Below are positions 48,820-60,752 of a DNA stretch of 64,000 bases, piece after piece (positions within the stretch are counted from its first letter, which is position 1; every line of letters begins with the position of its first letter). The DNA lies in assembly GCA_963924555.1 (NCBI GenBank), contig OZ004584.1, positions 3,347,001-3,411,000 on the forward strand, written 5' to 3'. Origin of the DNA: Crambe crambe. Lineage: Eukaryota > Porifera > Demospongiae > Poecilosclerida > Crambeidae. The position numbers and the translations under genes were made by a program. The notes under the pieces are model-generated. The model saw only the letters and a list, made by a program, of their open reading frames with translations. It was not told the DNA's origin and ran no database searches.

Positions 48820-50370
48820 TGCATGTATACCACGTAAGTACATGGACTACTACCAAGATATGGATTCATGCCTTTAGTCTAGGGCTAATCTGCAAGTTTT
48901 ATAATTATTGGCTGCATGGTTGGAGAGGACCAAAATTATCATTCCCTATCTTGACTCTGTTGACCTTGTTATCCTGGTACTGTATCCAAGCAATCAAGCA
49001 TAATAACTCATGTGAAATACACCATAAGCAAAATACTGATATACATAGCCTCATGCAGGCTGGACTATACACAAAACCCTATAAGCACATTACAAAAATA
49101 AATCATGTCGTAAGATCAAGTGCCGGCTATATAACGACTTATCGAGAAACTGCATGGTGATTCAGGGACGCAAATAGAAGGTCTGTATATTTATATTTAC
49201 ATGAGCTTGGCCACATGTTGCAACAGTGATTCTTTGTTCATGTCCATCTTAGCTGCAGCTATAGATGCTCTTCATTTATTTCTTATAAGGCAAAAGCAGC
49301 AGAAAAATGATTGTTACCTGCAGCAGACAATCTGATTTGCTGAACACAGCAATATAGGCTGGTTGTAAAGCCATTCCCACTATGATAACCAAGTCTTCAA
49401 ATGAGAATCCGGATTCATGTAGCTATGTGTATTACCAGGCTCTTCGAGGCTATAGATAATATATTGTAACTCCCAAACAGTGTTTCTATAGCTTCATGTA
49501 TTGGATATGAAATGTGGAATAACATCATGCATGGAATACTGAAAACAAATATGCTATAAGAGCATTGAAATCCTAAGGATGTTGCATACACTTACAGTCA
49601 TCATTGAAATATCATATAGCACAAGTGAAGACAAAGCCAGGCTCAGAAATGTTTCTTCAGCCAGTAGTATACCATGGTCCAGTAACTAGCATTAATGATA
49701 TGACTGAAAGTACATAAGTTAGCATATCAAAGTATACTTGAAGGAATTTAGTTAGCTATAATCATCTGGGGTGGATTACTACAACAATAGCAAAAAATCG
49801 TTATGTTGTTGTGGGCTGCACAAACTATTTAGGGAAAGAATATTGTATCATTTAACCACGAGTTATAACTCATGCAGTGTGTTTTGTGTAGGTGCTTGCA
49901 GTGCTCATGCATGCACCTGACTATCTACGTTCCAATTATTTTTCCTTTCCAAGTATCAATGAAAAGATGAAAATTTCGTTGATTTTAACAGTGACTCAAT
50001 GGAAGTCCATCAAACAGTGAAGCTGTGATACAATGTTCCATCCAAAGCAGGGATTCAGATTTAGTAATTGCACATTATCAACGTGATCCTTTTAGCACTT
50101 GCTCAAGCTCGTCCAAGGTGACTAAAAGATGACAGACAAAGTAGTAAGGTGGAAGCTGCTTTGATGATGGGTATGTAGTCCATGAGAGAATTGCTGAGTT
50201 GGCATCTGGATCACTTTTATAAAAGATGTAGTTGGTTGGGGGTGATCACTAGTAGTAAGCTTGCCATCTGTGTACAATGAGTCTGGCCATGGCAATCCAA
50301 GCATTCATGAGGGCTCTTTGGCTGGGATTAACTAAAGCACGGTTTTGCCAGAGTTAACTGTTCACACATA
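48820..50370. repeat. Segmentally duplicated block between receptor copies
   Basis: 48830-49400 matches 31130-32230 and preserves the empty site of the 497-bp element. 49880-50370 matches 41700-42330. Short open frames here have no family features. No gene is called. Confidence 0.65.
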
Positions 50371-50599
50371 TACACCTATGCATTCTATTATTCAGTGAGC
50401 AAGCACAGCGAGCGAGCTGACTCTTGGGTCATGAATTGTTGCTTAGGTCTACACTCCAAAATGTCCCAAGTACCCTAGTAGCTACTTCACAGGTTATTTT
50501 ATGGCAGGAATCACACAAAATCAAGTAGCTAGCTATTCAGCACAGAAGTTAGTAACATGGAAGTCATGTGTGTAGCTATTATAATTATTGTTATGAATT

Positions 50600-52272
50600 T
50601 CACTGGATATAAAATTCAAATGCTTCAATTGCCACATCTTCATTACCAACCCCTTCATCTCTACAAACTCTCATCTCAATATCATCAGAGGTGCAGTCTT
50701 GCAGCTGCCTATAGAACCATGGAGGATTATTAGAAGAATCACAGTTAGTACAACTTCCTTCATTCCATAGAGGTCTGCTATGCTTACAGGTCTTTTTCTC
50801 TAGCCCACTTACTCCATCACAGAAAAGGTTCCTTAAAAAGTGTCTTTCTGGTGGTAGATGTGTACAGTAAGAGTTATGAAAGGCTGAAAGAAAATGAAAA
50901 ATAAAATGATAAATAGCATGCACACACTGCATTAGCAGAAAATTTTTGTAGGATCAAATTTTGTGGATTTTGAATACACTAAAGCAAGGGAATCAGTAAT
51001 ATGGTTCACAATGAAAGATTTATCCCATGAAAGTTCTGCACTAGAGAGATATATCTTACATGATTCAGCAGCAAAGGTCCAAATGTGTTGTCTTGGGGCT
51101 CCATGAGTCAGACTAATACCATCAACATAGTTGGAATCAGGAAAGTTTCTTAGTCTCATAGGTTGACCATGATTACCAAATGCATCAGGTGTCCCAACTT
51201 GGTAAGCTCTGATCATTCCATAGACTCTGGAATAGTTCAAACCATGTGTGGTAAAGAAGACTGAAGAACAGTTGGAACTGTCAGAGTTGATCACACATGT
51301 GCGTTTAGGATTGCAAGCAGTTACCATCCTGAGAGCACTGGGACACTGGCTACAGTTGTCACTCATGTCCAGTTCAGCCACTCTCATCCACCCTCCAGTG
51401 ATGTTACCACATGAACTGGTCATGTCACAGTACACACGAATAGCAGATCCATTAGAAGACCTGATCCAGTAGTGGCCTGAGGGAGAGGAGGGGTTAAACC
51501 AAAGAATAGCAGCACAAGAAGTTCCATGAAAACCTGAATAACTCTGAATTAAAATCTTAGACTCATTCAACACTGCTGAGAGAGTTTGATCCAATTTAAT
51601 TTCTGTTTTATTCACTATTGCTGAAAGAGTTTGATTCAATACAATTTCTAGTCCACTGAGTCGATTTTGTGTCTCATTATTCAATTGGGAATGATTCTGA
51701 ATTAAATGATCAACACAATTCTCTAGCACCGAAAAATTTCGACTCACTTGCATATAAATAAAACTGATCGTAGAATTTAATTCTTCACAGGAACTCTTGT
51801 TATTTGCAGTAGCATCAGAGGACAGCTGTTGGATCGAGAGCTGTTTAGATTTCAACAGTGAAATCTCAGCAAATACAAAAATAAATGCACCCACAAAGAC
51901 AAGAAATGGAATAATAACTATAACTGAGATGCATGTAAGCTTCTTATCACATCGATTCAATTTCTTTTCGCATGGAATATTCTTGACTCCAACCGTATTG
52001 TCATGAGGATTCTCCTGACAGGACTCATCAGCAGTCGTATCAGTACACATGTTATCCAGCGTGACCATGGAGTATGTTTCATTATCAAATGCAGCACTTG
52101 CATAATTCCTTGGAAAAGATGATTCCTTCTCTCTCATGAGTTTAGAATATGTGACTGGAACATCAGATAGTATTTCAGGTTGATCGTCTTTTTTAGGAGC
52201 AGAATGCTTCTTCTTCTTAGTTATATCCACCACAGCATAAGTGGGAACATGACAATCTAATTCAGAACTCAT
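50600..52272 (-). CDS. Type II membrane receptor with fibrinogen-like ectodomain, copy D (intact, ITIM-like)
   Basis: Exons 51060-52272 and 50600-50883 (TGA) encode 498 residues. The tail (about 1-112) holds Tyr12 (PTYAVV), Tyr42 (VTYSKL) and Tyr67 (ETYSMV). The second fits the ITIM consensus (V/I/L/S)-x-Y-x-x-(L/V/I) exactly. A KKKK patch lies at 19-22. Membrane segment about 113-136; no signal peptide, so type II is inferred. The stalk of about 130 residues has repeated NxT/S (NQTLSAIVNKTE). The ectodomain carries SCAAILWF, SGHYWIRSSNG, VYCDM, GGWMRVAELDM, YVDGISLTHG and HIWTF. Exon 2 adds FCDG, NPPWFYRQL, DDIEMRVCRDE and FEFYIQ. Its longer stalk distinguishes it from copy A. Recognition or inhibitory signalling is a hypothesis. 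Confidence 0.85.
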
Positions 52273-52337
52273 TGTCCCAGGCACACTATGCAGCAAACTG
52301 CATCTAGCAACTACATCAGAGATCTAAATAGTTGATC

Positions 52338-52367
52338 CATACATTAGCTGACATGCGCAGTGCAAAT
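52338..52367 (-). promoter_or_regulatory. Conserved upstream block of receptor copy D
   Basis: CTGCGCATGTCAGCTAATGT block, 66 bases before the ATG, as in copies B and C. Confidence 0.45.
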
Positions 52368-54739
52368 GGATGGAAAAAATAATTAATTGCTACATGCATT
52401 ATGCTAACATTATTGTGAGTTCACTACTAGAAAAGCAGAGCAGCACAACAACAAACAATAGCTGCATGGTTCTTTATCATCAGGAGTCATGACTATGATC
52501 AAGGGGCCATCTTCACTGATGAAAGCACATGCATCAGGATGCCTTTGCACTAAGCAGGCACTAGGAGCAGTGTTCACAACCTCCTGGAGCTGGCTAGGAA
52601 CTCACAGGAGGACTGACTATCTTTTCTCACTATGTGGTGTGGGCACCCAAAGTCATAGCTGATATAGGAGAAGCAGCCAGTTGACTTCTGTACCCTATAT
52701 AAACATCACATGCACTGCATAAAGTTGTACTTGAGGAAAGGGACTTAGCTAATGGAATGCTCTTTAATGAAAACTGTATAAATGCTGAAATCAATCAAGT
52801 GAAATAGATGAAGCTGGTTGATTCTTATACATGTACGCATGTTCATCAGCTGCAAAACAATAATCATGTTATATCCATGAGTAGTATGCATAAGTGCCAA
52901 CTGTCCCAGACAGTCTCAGATTTAATAGCTTTTGTCCCATGTCCCAGATTAGTCCATTGTTTTGTCCCAGATGATAAACGGACAACTATCAAAACACTTC
53001 AGGGCATGCAGCTATATGTATCTGTATGCACGTGGTTAGCACATTATCACTATTATTGACTCTGCAGCAGCAATCATTTTCAGAGCTCAAACTCATTAAA
53101 ATTATAGGTGTGATTAAGGTGTGGCTTTATATTTCAGAGGTGCTATCTGTGGGTGTGGCTTTACGTACGGAAGAAAAGTTGGCACCTATATGAGTATGGA
53201 TGCTTAAAGAATTCTAAATCACTTTTTGGGGGGATTTTTTACACTGCTAGCATCATATTATTATGTGATTTCTATACAGTCTACACAAAGACCATGGATA
53301 TTGAAAAAACACTTCCTGTTGACATTAAATCATGGTGGTGCTGTGCATGTAGCTTGTATGTGTCCATCATTTCTACTTCACTTTTACTTATAATGAATGT
53401 TTCTTCTGAGTCTCTTTCCACTACAAAACTGTGGCCAAGAGAGGGTAAGAGAAAGAGTGCAATATACTTCAGTAGGCTGGATAACCTGTGACAGGTTCTT
53501 AATTTATTGACAGCAAGTACTAGAAGCTCTTCTCTTCAAAATATCACTACATCAACCCAGAGGCCATTTGCATCACCTTGTCTAGTCAGTCAAAGATCTG
53601 TGAAACTAGGCAAGTAGCTATGTGTCAAAGATTTTCAGCCTTCAGTTGTACAGAGACAAAGCTTATTTTTACTACTACTAGAGGTTAATTTTCATTTATT
53701 TGGACCTCTTCATAGCTGCTACTGACAACTGAAACCTGGCCTGTCTTTGAGGGGGGAAAAGTATTTCCACTCTATTTTATCACCTAGGATGGTTTTTTTC
53801 TCTGTGGACTTTTACCTTGTAGACTAGGTTAAAGTAATAGGTGGGGCTTGCTATAGTTCATGCCTATCCCATATCTTGACAGCTAGATGCTTTTCATTGT
53901 TTCTTGTAGTTCTTAGAGGCAAAAGCAACAACTATCTCCAGGAGAAGACATTCTGATTTGTTGAGCACTGCCAGATGATAGCAAGTCTTCAAAAATAATG
54001 AGAATCCAGATTTCCAGAGACCGTGCATGCACTCTTCCTTTCCTCCCACTCAAGAGTATGAGGCTATAGATAATATACACTGAAAGAATATCACAGCCAT
54101 AATTATGTATACCTCCCTCACTGTGTTTATATAGATACAAACTGCATGTGGAATAATCATGCAAGGAATATTGAATCTTCTACTGAAACACATGGAATTC
54201 TTGTAGTACCTTGAATAAAAAATGCCAAAATCAGTACCTATGAAGACTCAGAGCCTGAACGTGGGGTCCAACCCAAACCTAGTATCTTATTACGACACCA
54301 CTTAATACTGTTATAAATTTGAAGAAAAACTGGCAAAGATAATTTGCTATAAACTTCAAGATGATGAAACACCCTGCAGTCTATTTTGATACACTATCAT
54401 CCAAAGCAAATGAGAGACCAGCTATTCATACTGCTTATGCATACAGCATATGGTGTACATTGTCAAGTTGATGGCCATTATCCGAATATATCTACAAGTG
54501 AATCCACAGATATTGAGTCATAGATATAGTGATTCCAACTTGTATTACAAGATAGTTTCTAGCAACCATGTGTGAATGGGAGAGAAAAGAGCACCACAAG
54601 TAATTATTATACAGGATGACTTTCCCAATGTAGCTACATCCATCTCTCCACAAAGAACTGTGTCATTATTCATGATAGCATTAGAGTATGCACAACATTT
54701 ATGCAAGTACTTATGTTAGTATTATACTGAAATCACAAA

Positions 54740-54900
54740 ACCACTAAATAGTTGATCCATAACATTCACAGTATAAATGGATGGAAAAAATAAATAATAG
54801 CTACATACATTATGCTAACATTTATTGTGAGTTCATGACCATGCATATGTCAAGATCTGGAGCAGAGCAGCACAACAACAAACAACAGCTGCATGGTACA
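54740..54900 (-). pseudogene. Orphan receptor upstream region without its gene
   Basis: CTAAATAGTTGATCCATAAC and ATGGATGGAAAAAATAA match the region just upstream of copy D (52325-52385), followed by the shared AGCACAACAACAAACAACAG. The coding region that should lie at lower coordinates is missing, so a whole copy was probably deleted. Confidence 0.5.
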
Positions 54901-56244
54901 AAGTACACTATACATGATATCCATCAGGAGTCATATCTTGCTTGACTATAGCTAACTAATGATTAAGGGACCATCTTCACTGATGAAAGCAGATGCATAG
55001 TACCATGCAAAAAGCAAATCATGTTGCTGCAAGTGGTCACCACACCTGGTCAAGCCAGGATACCTGTGTACACTAGGAACAGTGCTCGCAATCTCTTGCA
55101 TGGAGCCTGGCTAGGAACTCATGCACAGGAGGACTGATTATCTCGTCTCAGCAAGTGATGTGAGCACCCATGCAATATGAGAGAGAGCCAGTTGACTTCT
55201 CTACCCTATATACACATCACAGCACTGCATAAAGTGGTACTTGAGGAAAGGGACTTTGTTAAGGAATGCTCCTAGTGAAAACGGCTATTAGTACTGAAAT
55301 CAATCAAGTGAAATAGGAAGCTGGTTGATTCCTAAATTTGCACATGTTCATCAGCTGCAGAATAATATGTCATATCCAATACAGCATAGGATTCAATTAA
55401 CTTAGCAGAAAGTAAGAGAACCAGAAGCCCTATAATTATAAGCAAAGATGAAGTGGAAGTGTAATTATATTATGATGAGCACATGCACAGCACCATGTTT
55501 TAATATCAACAGGAAATGTTTATCTAATATCCGTGGTATGTGGATCCATACTTCAAAACTGTGGCCAAGAGAGGGTATAAATAACAAGAGTGATGTCTCC
55601 CACTTCAGTAGGCTGGATAACCTGACCATTTCTTGACAACAAGTACCTAATTCTCTTCAAAATATCACTATATCAACCCAGACGCTATTTTTTCCTCGGA
55701 TGTACAGTGCCACAGGCTTAAAGAGTAGAACTTTTGTATTTTTCGTGTTTCTGTGTTCCAGAGTTTGTATTTCTAAGCTACAGGTCATAGGGGTCTAAAA
55801 CTCAGTAAAGATATAAATTGCTATCACTCTCACTACAGTACAAATATCAATGAACATGAAAATGAAAACCGTATTATTTATAAACAACTGCACGCGAAGG
55901 TACCTAAAACGGGTGTGGGATTCACTTTCTTTAGCTCATAATTTCCATAACTCATTTAGTTAAGGCCTACAATCTTGAACATTTCTTCCACTAGCATTAG
56001 TATCACTTCTACAGTTCTCTTTGCCATCCTAGCACAAGGTAAGTTTCCACAATATTCTGTTTTTTAAGGTCCTAATGTGTTTAGATCATAATTTGTCCAA
56101 ATATTGTAGTTATATTTGAAAAGCATGTCAAGCTAGTGTCCAGTTTACATCGCTCCTAAGTCGAGTTCCATCCTCCAATGGTTTCTGCGTTATAGCTGCG
56201 TTTGTCGCTAGACTAGAGTAAAAGCTCAGATCCAGTAGCAGGAT

Positions 56245-56455
56245 GTGACGTCACAAGCACCACGCTAGTTTACCGCCATTTGCCAGCTGTAAGTTTGCAG
56301 ATCTGTAGAAAGAAAATACAAGATGCAGACCCCTGTCTTAGCTGCTAACATGTCGACTGCCATCTTTTTACAGATCCGTAGCTGCATGCAAAACTACAGT
56401 GGGAAAATGGTGGTAAACTAACAAGGCCATGTGGTGCTTGTGACATCACGTGGCC
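56245..56455. mobile_element. Fold-back element with GTGACGTCAC in its arms
   Basis: GATGTGACGTCACAAGCACC followed by TAGTTTACCGCCATTT recurs reversed as AAATGGTGGTAAACTA and GGTGCTTGTGACATCACG. A partial extra arm (GTGGCCTCGTTAGTTTACCA) follows at 56450-56470. The arm includes a perfect CRE palindrome TGACGTCA. Confidence 0.65.
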
Positions 56456-58060
56456 TCGTTAGTTTACCACATATACATACAATGTAAAGTGCTACACCTG
56501 GAAATCAAATTTAACTAGTACACATATCAGTCTACGCTAAGACCCTAAGACCGTGGTAATTGGGTGAACACATGGCGTGGCACATGTAGCTTATATGCCC
56601 ATCATGAAAACAATTATAACTCCAGTTCTAATTCATCTTTGCTTATATAATTATAAAATAAAAGAGAATAATGTTTATTGTTTCTTCTGGGTCTCTTACT
56701 TCCACTGGTACTTATAAACTGGACCAAGAGAGGGTAAGTAAACATGAGTGAAAATTCTTGATGTTGCCCACTTCAGTTGACTGAACAACCTGATGCGAAC
56801 TGTAGCAGGTCCTCTATTTCTTGACAGCAAGTGCCAGAAGCTCTTCTGTTCATAATATCACCACATCCACTCAGTTTCTGCTTTTTCCTCAGAGATATAA
56901 GGGGTCAAAAATGGCTGAAAATGGCCAGGTTTCAGTGGTCAGTAGCAGCCACGAAGGATATATCTAAGGTTAAGTAAAGTAGTCTAAGTGTAAATCAACT
57001 CTCTAGTAGTAGTAATAAGAAGTTTTAGCTCCCTAGAACTGGAGGCTGAAAGTTTATGACTCTTCTAACAGAGCCATTCTCTCTACCTACTGATCTTTGA
57101 CTGACTGAACAAGTTGATGCGAACATAGACTATAGAGGTTCCAGAATGGACTGGAAATGATTAATTACATCCGCCTTGCGGTGTTCCGTACATTTATGGT
57201 AATACTTACCGGATATTGTATTCTACCCGGCTGTTTCCATCAATTAATTAACTGTCTAGTGAATTTCTACAACCAAATATGTACCCCAAATGGATAAAAA
57301 CAATACCATGCAACACTGCAAACTTTATATGAACTGCTTATATTACAGTATGAGCTGGATAGGTTAAACTTGGTCCTAGAAAATTACACAAAGCAGGTAT
57401 ACTATTTGACAAAGAAAGGTGTAGTAGTTAGTAACAATGTAGTAGAAAGTTGATATGTATCTTTTAAAACAATTTACTAACATGTACTTCAAGTCCTCAA
57501 CCACACTAACTATGGATGATAGAACTACTTCAGGAGATAAAATTACACAAAGTATTTATATGCAATTTTAACTGCTAGAGCACACTTTAACTCGAGTTTT
57601 GCTATGACAATAATCCCAGGGTCTTGGCATCTTGTAGTATAGTCTCCCTGGCAGAGTTCAGCCTCTTCATAGCCACTTACAAGCTTGTATGGTTAACCAC
57701 TAAAGTGATCTTTCCTGTTCATAGAGATACAGCTGCTTGTTAATATTAATTTAATAGGCGTTTCCAGTCCATGTAGGAACCTATATAGTCTATGATGCGA
57801 ATGACCTCACCACTCTATTTTTAGAATTTAAGTTAAGTTACATCATTGAACTATAACTCAGGATAGTTTTTTTCTTCGTGGACCTTTACCCTGTCGAGAT
57901 ACTTCACCAGATAAGAGCTGATTTAGGGTCCTCCATTAGCATTCACACACAAATAATTGAGTGGGCGTTCCAATTATTTGCGCACAGCTCCATTAGCATG
58001 CTTGCCTAAATATTTTGCACGCAGTTGAATTATAATTATATTCATGGCTTGTTAGAGCAA

Positions 58061-59596
58061 TTAATTGTACATGCCAAAATCACCCAAACTGGTGGGTCTT
58101 AGTGTAGACTGATATATTTCAAATGATTCAATTTGAATATCTTCATCCTCAAGTGGCTGATCACGACAAACTCTCATTTCAATGCTATCAGTTGGTAGCT
58201 GCTTGTAGAACCATGGAGGACTAGTACAATTAGGAGTACAGTTGTGTCCATTCCATAAAGGTCTGCTTTCATAGCACACTCCGTAATTTCCAACTGTATC
58301 ATCACAAAAATAATCTCCACCAATAATTTCTTGTAAAGACAGTGGTACAGGTGAACAAACTATACAGTGGAATAGTACATGATTAAATGGCTAGGACACA
58401 AAGCAAAATACCTCTATGTGAAGCAGCAAAGGTCCAAATGTGCTGTCTTGAGGATGCTCCATGAGTCAGACTAATGCCATCAACATAGTTGGAGTCCAGA
58501 GTGGGAGAATTCCTTAGTTTCGGATCACCATGACTACCAAAGCCATCAGGTGTCCCAACTTGACAAGCTCTGATCATCCCACACACTCTGGAATAGTTGA
58601 AACCATGTGTGGTAATGGAGACTGAAGAACAGTTGGCATTGTCAGAGTTGATCGTACATGTGCGTGTAGGATTGCAAGCAGTTCCCATCCTGAGAGCACT
58701 GGGACACTGGCTACTGTTGTCTCTCACATCCAGTTCAGCTACTCTCATCCATCCTCCAATGATGTTACCACACGACCTGGTCATGTCACAGTACACACGC
58801 ACAGCAGAGCCATTAGAAGACCTGATCCAGTAATGGCCTGAGGGAGAGGAGGGAGCAAACTGAAGAATAACAGCACAGGAAGTTGCAGGATAATTTCCAT
58901 ATTTCTCTAAATAACTCAGAATTAAAATCTTAGTCTCATTCAACACTGCTGAGAGAGTTTGATTCAATTTGACTTCTGTCTCATTCACTATTGCTGAAAG
59001 AGTTTGATTCTAGTCCACCGAGTCGATTTTGTGTCTCATTATGATTCTGAACTAAATGATCAACACGATTCTCTAGCACCAAAAAGTTTTGATTCACTTG
59101 CATATAAATTAAACTGATTGTAGAATTTAATTCTTCACAGGCAATCTTGTTATTTGCAGTAGTATCAGAGAACAGCTGTTGGATTGAGACCTTTAGACTT
59201 CAACAGTGAAAGCTCAGCAAATACGAAAATAAATGCACTCACTAAGATAAGAAATGGAATAATAACGATAACTGAGATGCATGCGAGCTTCTTATCACAT
59301 CGATTCAATTTCTTTTCGCATGGAATAATATTCTTGACTTCAGCCTTATTATAGTCATGAGGATTCTCCTGACGGGACTCATCAGCAGTCGTATTAGCAC
59401 ACATATTATCCAGCGTGACCATGGAGTACGTGGCATTATCAAATGCATAATTCCTTGGAAGAGAAGATTCCTTCTCTCTGTTGAGTTTAGAATATGTGGC
59501 TGGAACATCAGATAGTATTTCAGGTTGATCATCTTTCTTCTTTGTCATATCCACCACAGCATAAGTGGGAACATGATAATCTAATTCAGAAGTCAT
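58061..59596 (-). pseudogene. Type II fibrinogen-like receptor, copy E (frameshifted in the stalk)
   Basis: The N-terminal part runs from ATG at 59596 with PTYAVV, ATYSKL, ATYSMV and a membrane segment, then loses two bases near 59190 (SLLKSKG then out of frame). Deletions of 12 and 11 bases near 59010-59040 follow, and the last creates a TAG just before NQTLSAIV. The ectodomain frame then runs open to the donor at 58412, and exon 2 (58061-58359) joins in phase with GDYFCDD, NCTPNC, PPWFYKQL and MRVCRDQ. Exon 2 resembles copy B more than A, C or D. Its tail is extended beyond the FEIY end. The conserved upstream promoter block is not seen. Confidence 0.7.
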
Positions 59597-60007
59597 TGTC
59601 CCAGGCACACTATGCAGCAAACCACATCTAGCAGCTACATCCATAGAGTACAACAAAATAGTAACTAAAGTCTATTCCATTAAGTGTGTGGGTGATGGAT
59701 GTTTATTCTAACATTGCTGTAAGTTATTATAACCATGTATAAGTCAAGATCTGGAGCAAAGCAACATAACAACAACCAACAGTCACATGTGTATACTAGC
59801 ACAAAGTGGTAGTTGAGTTACTTAGCTAATGGAGCACTCCATAATGAAAACTTTAGTACTAAAAACAAGCATAAAAACTTCATGCATAGAGAGGCTTTAT
59901 AAACTTAGTATAACAACTCAAGTGAAGTACAATAATGTACACTGAAATAATAAACAACATTGAGAATGTATGTAACTCCCCCACAGAATCAAGTCCAGCA
60001 GCTATAT

Positions 60008-60575
60008 AAGGTAGGCGGGGGTAACTCCGGACGAACTTTCAATTGGGAAGGATAACTTTGGAATGGAAGCAGCTATGATCGAGCAGTAAAGTTCAAAAAG
60101 AAGCTGAACTCTTCATCTATCAAGGCCCCAAGCGTTATTATTTTAGTACTTACTCTTGTGAAGTTATCGGGGAAAATTCATAGCTAGTATAAAATTGCGG
60201 TTTGGGGTAACTCCGGACACTACTGGTAGAAATCTCTGATAGAGCTAGCTAGCAACCCAACATGAAAAATTTTAGAGAGAGATGACTTTGGTTTATCTGA
60301 TACACATGCACTTTTTTCCTGCACTCTCTTGATGTTCAACCAGGCCTGCTTGAAATGCACAAGATCGAGACGTAAAGTTTCGGTTCGACGATTATAGATT
60401 TCGGGGCGCGATGCAGTCCAGAACGGTGGAAGAAGAGTTTAGCTAAGCATGCATTTAAACAAGTAGCAGTTATAGTTACTGCAGGTATAAAGACTGCCTC
60501 TCAATCTTTGTAGTTTCTGAAAAAAAGTCGAAAGTCCGAAGTTACCCCATGTCCGGAGATACCCCCGCCTACCTT
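60008..60575. mobile_element. 568-bp inverted-repeat element, termini AAGGTAGGCGGGGG
   Basis: The left end AAGGTAGGCGGGGGTAACTC continues CGGAC. The right end 60551-60575 is its reverse complement with one mismatch. The core TAACTCCGGAC is repeated internally near 60207 and, inverted, near 60535. No open frame was found. It lies between copy E and the upstream USP40-like exons. Confidence 0.82.
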
Positions 60576-60752
60576 ACCTGTCATGTCCTGGTACACAATA
60601 TAATATAATATGTAGCTAAGAAGTCCCAATTCACTAGCTACATCTGTAGTAGTGATTATGGAGAATTTAAAATGCAATCAAGATCATTATGTTAACACAT
60701 GTCATACCACACATATAGTGTTATGTTGTTTGCATATATCTGATCTGCTTAC

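Larger units (their letters stand above)
52450..58060. other. Intergenic stretch with duplicated flanks, no intact gene
   Basis: 52450-52810 and 54830-55340 are paralogous (AGCAGAGCAGCACAACAACA, GCATAAAGTGGTACTTGAGG). 53400-53480 and 55550-55625 share AAACTGTGGCCAAGAGAGGG and AGTAGGCTGGATAACCTG, and a weaker third copy lies near 56710. These tandem blocks suggest several lost receptor units. Open frames such as 53153-53491 have no recognised features. 56500-58060 shows nothing else supported. Confidence 0.55.
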
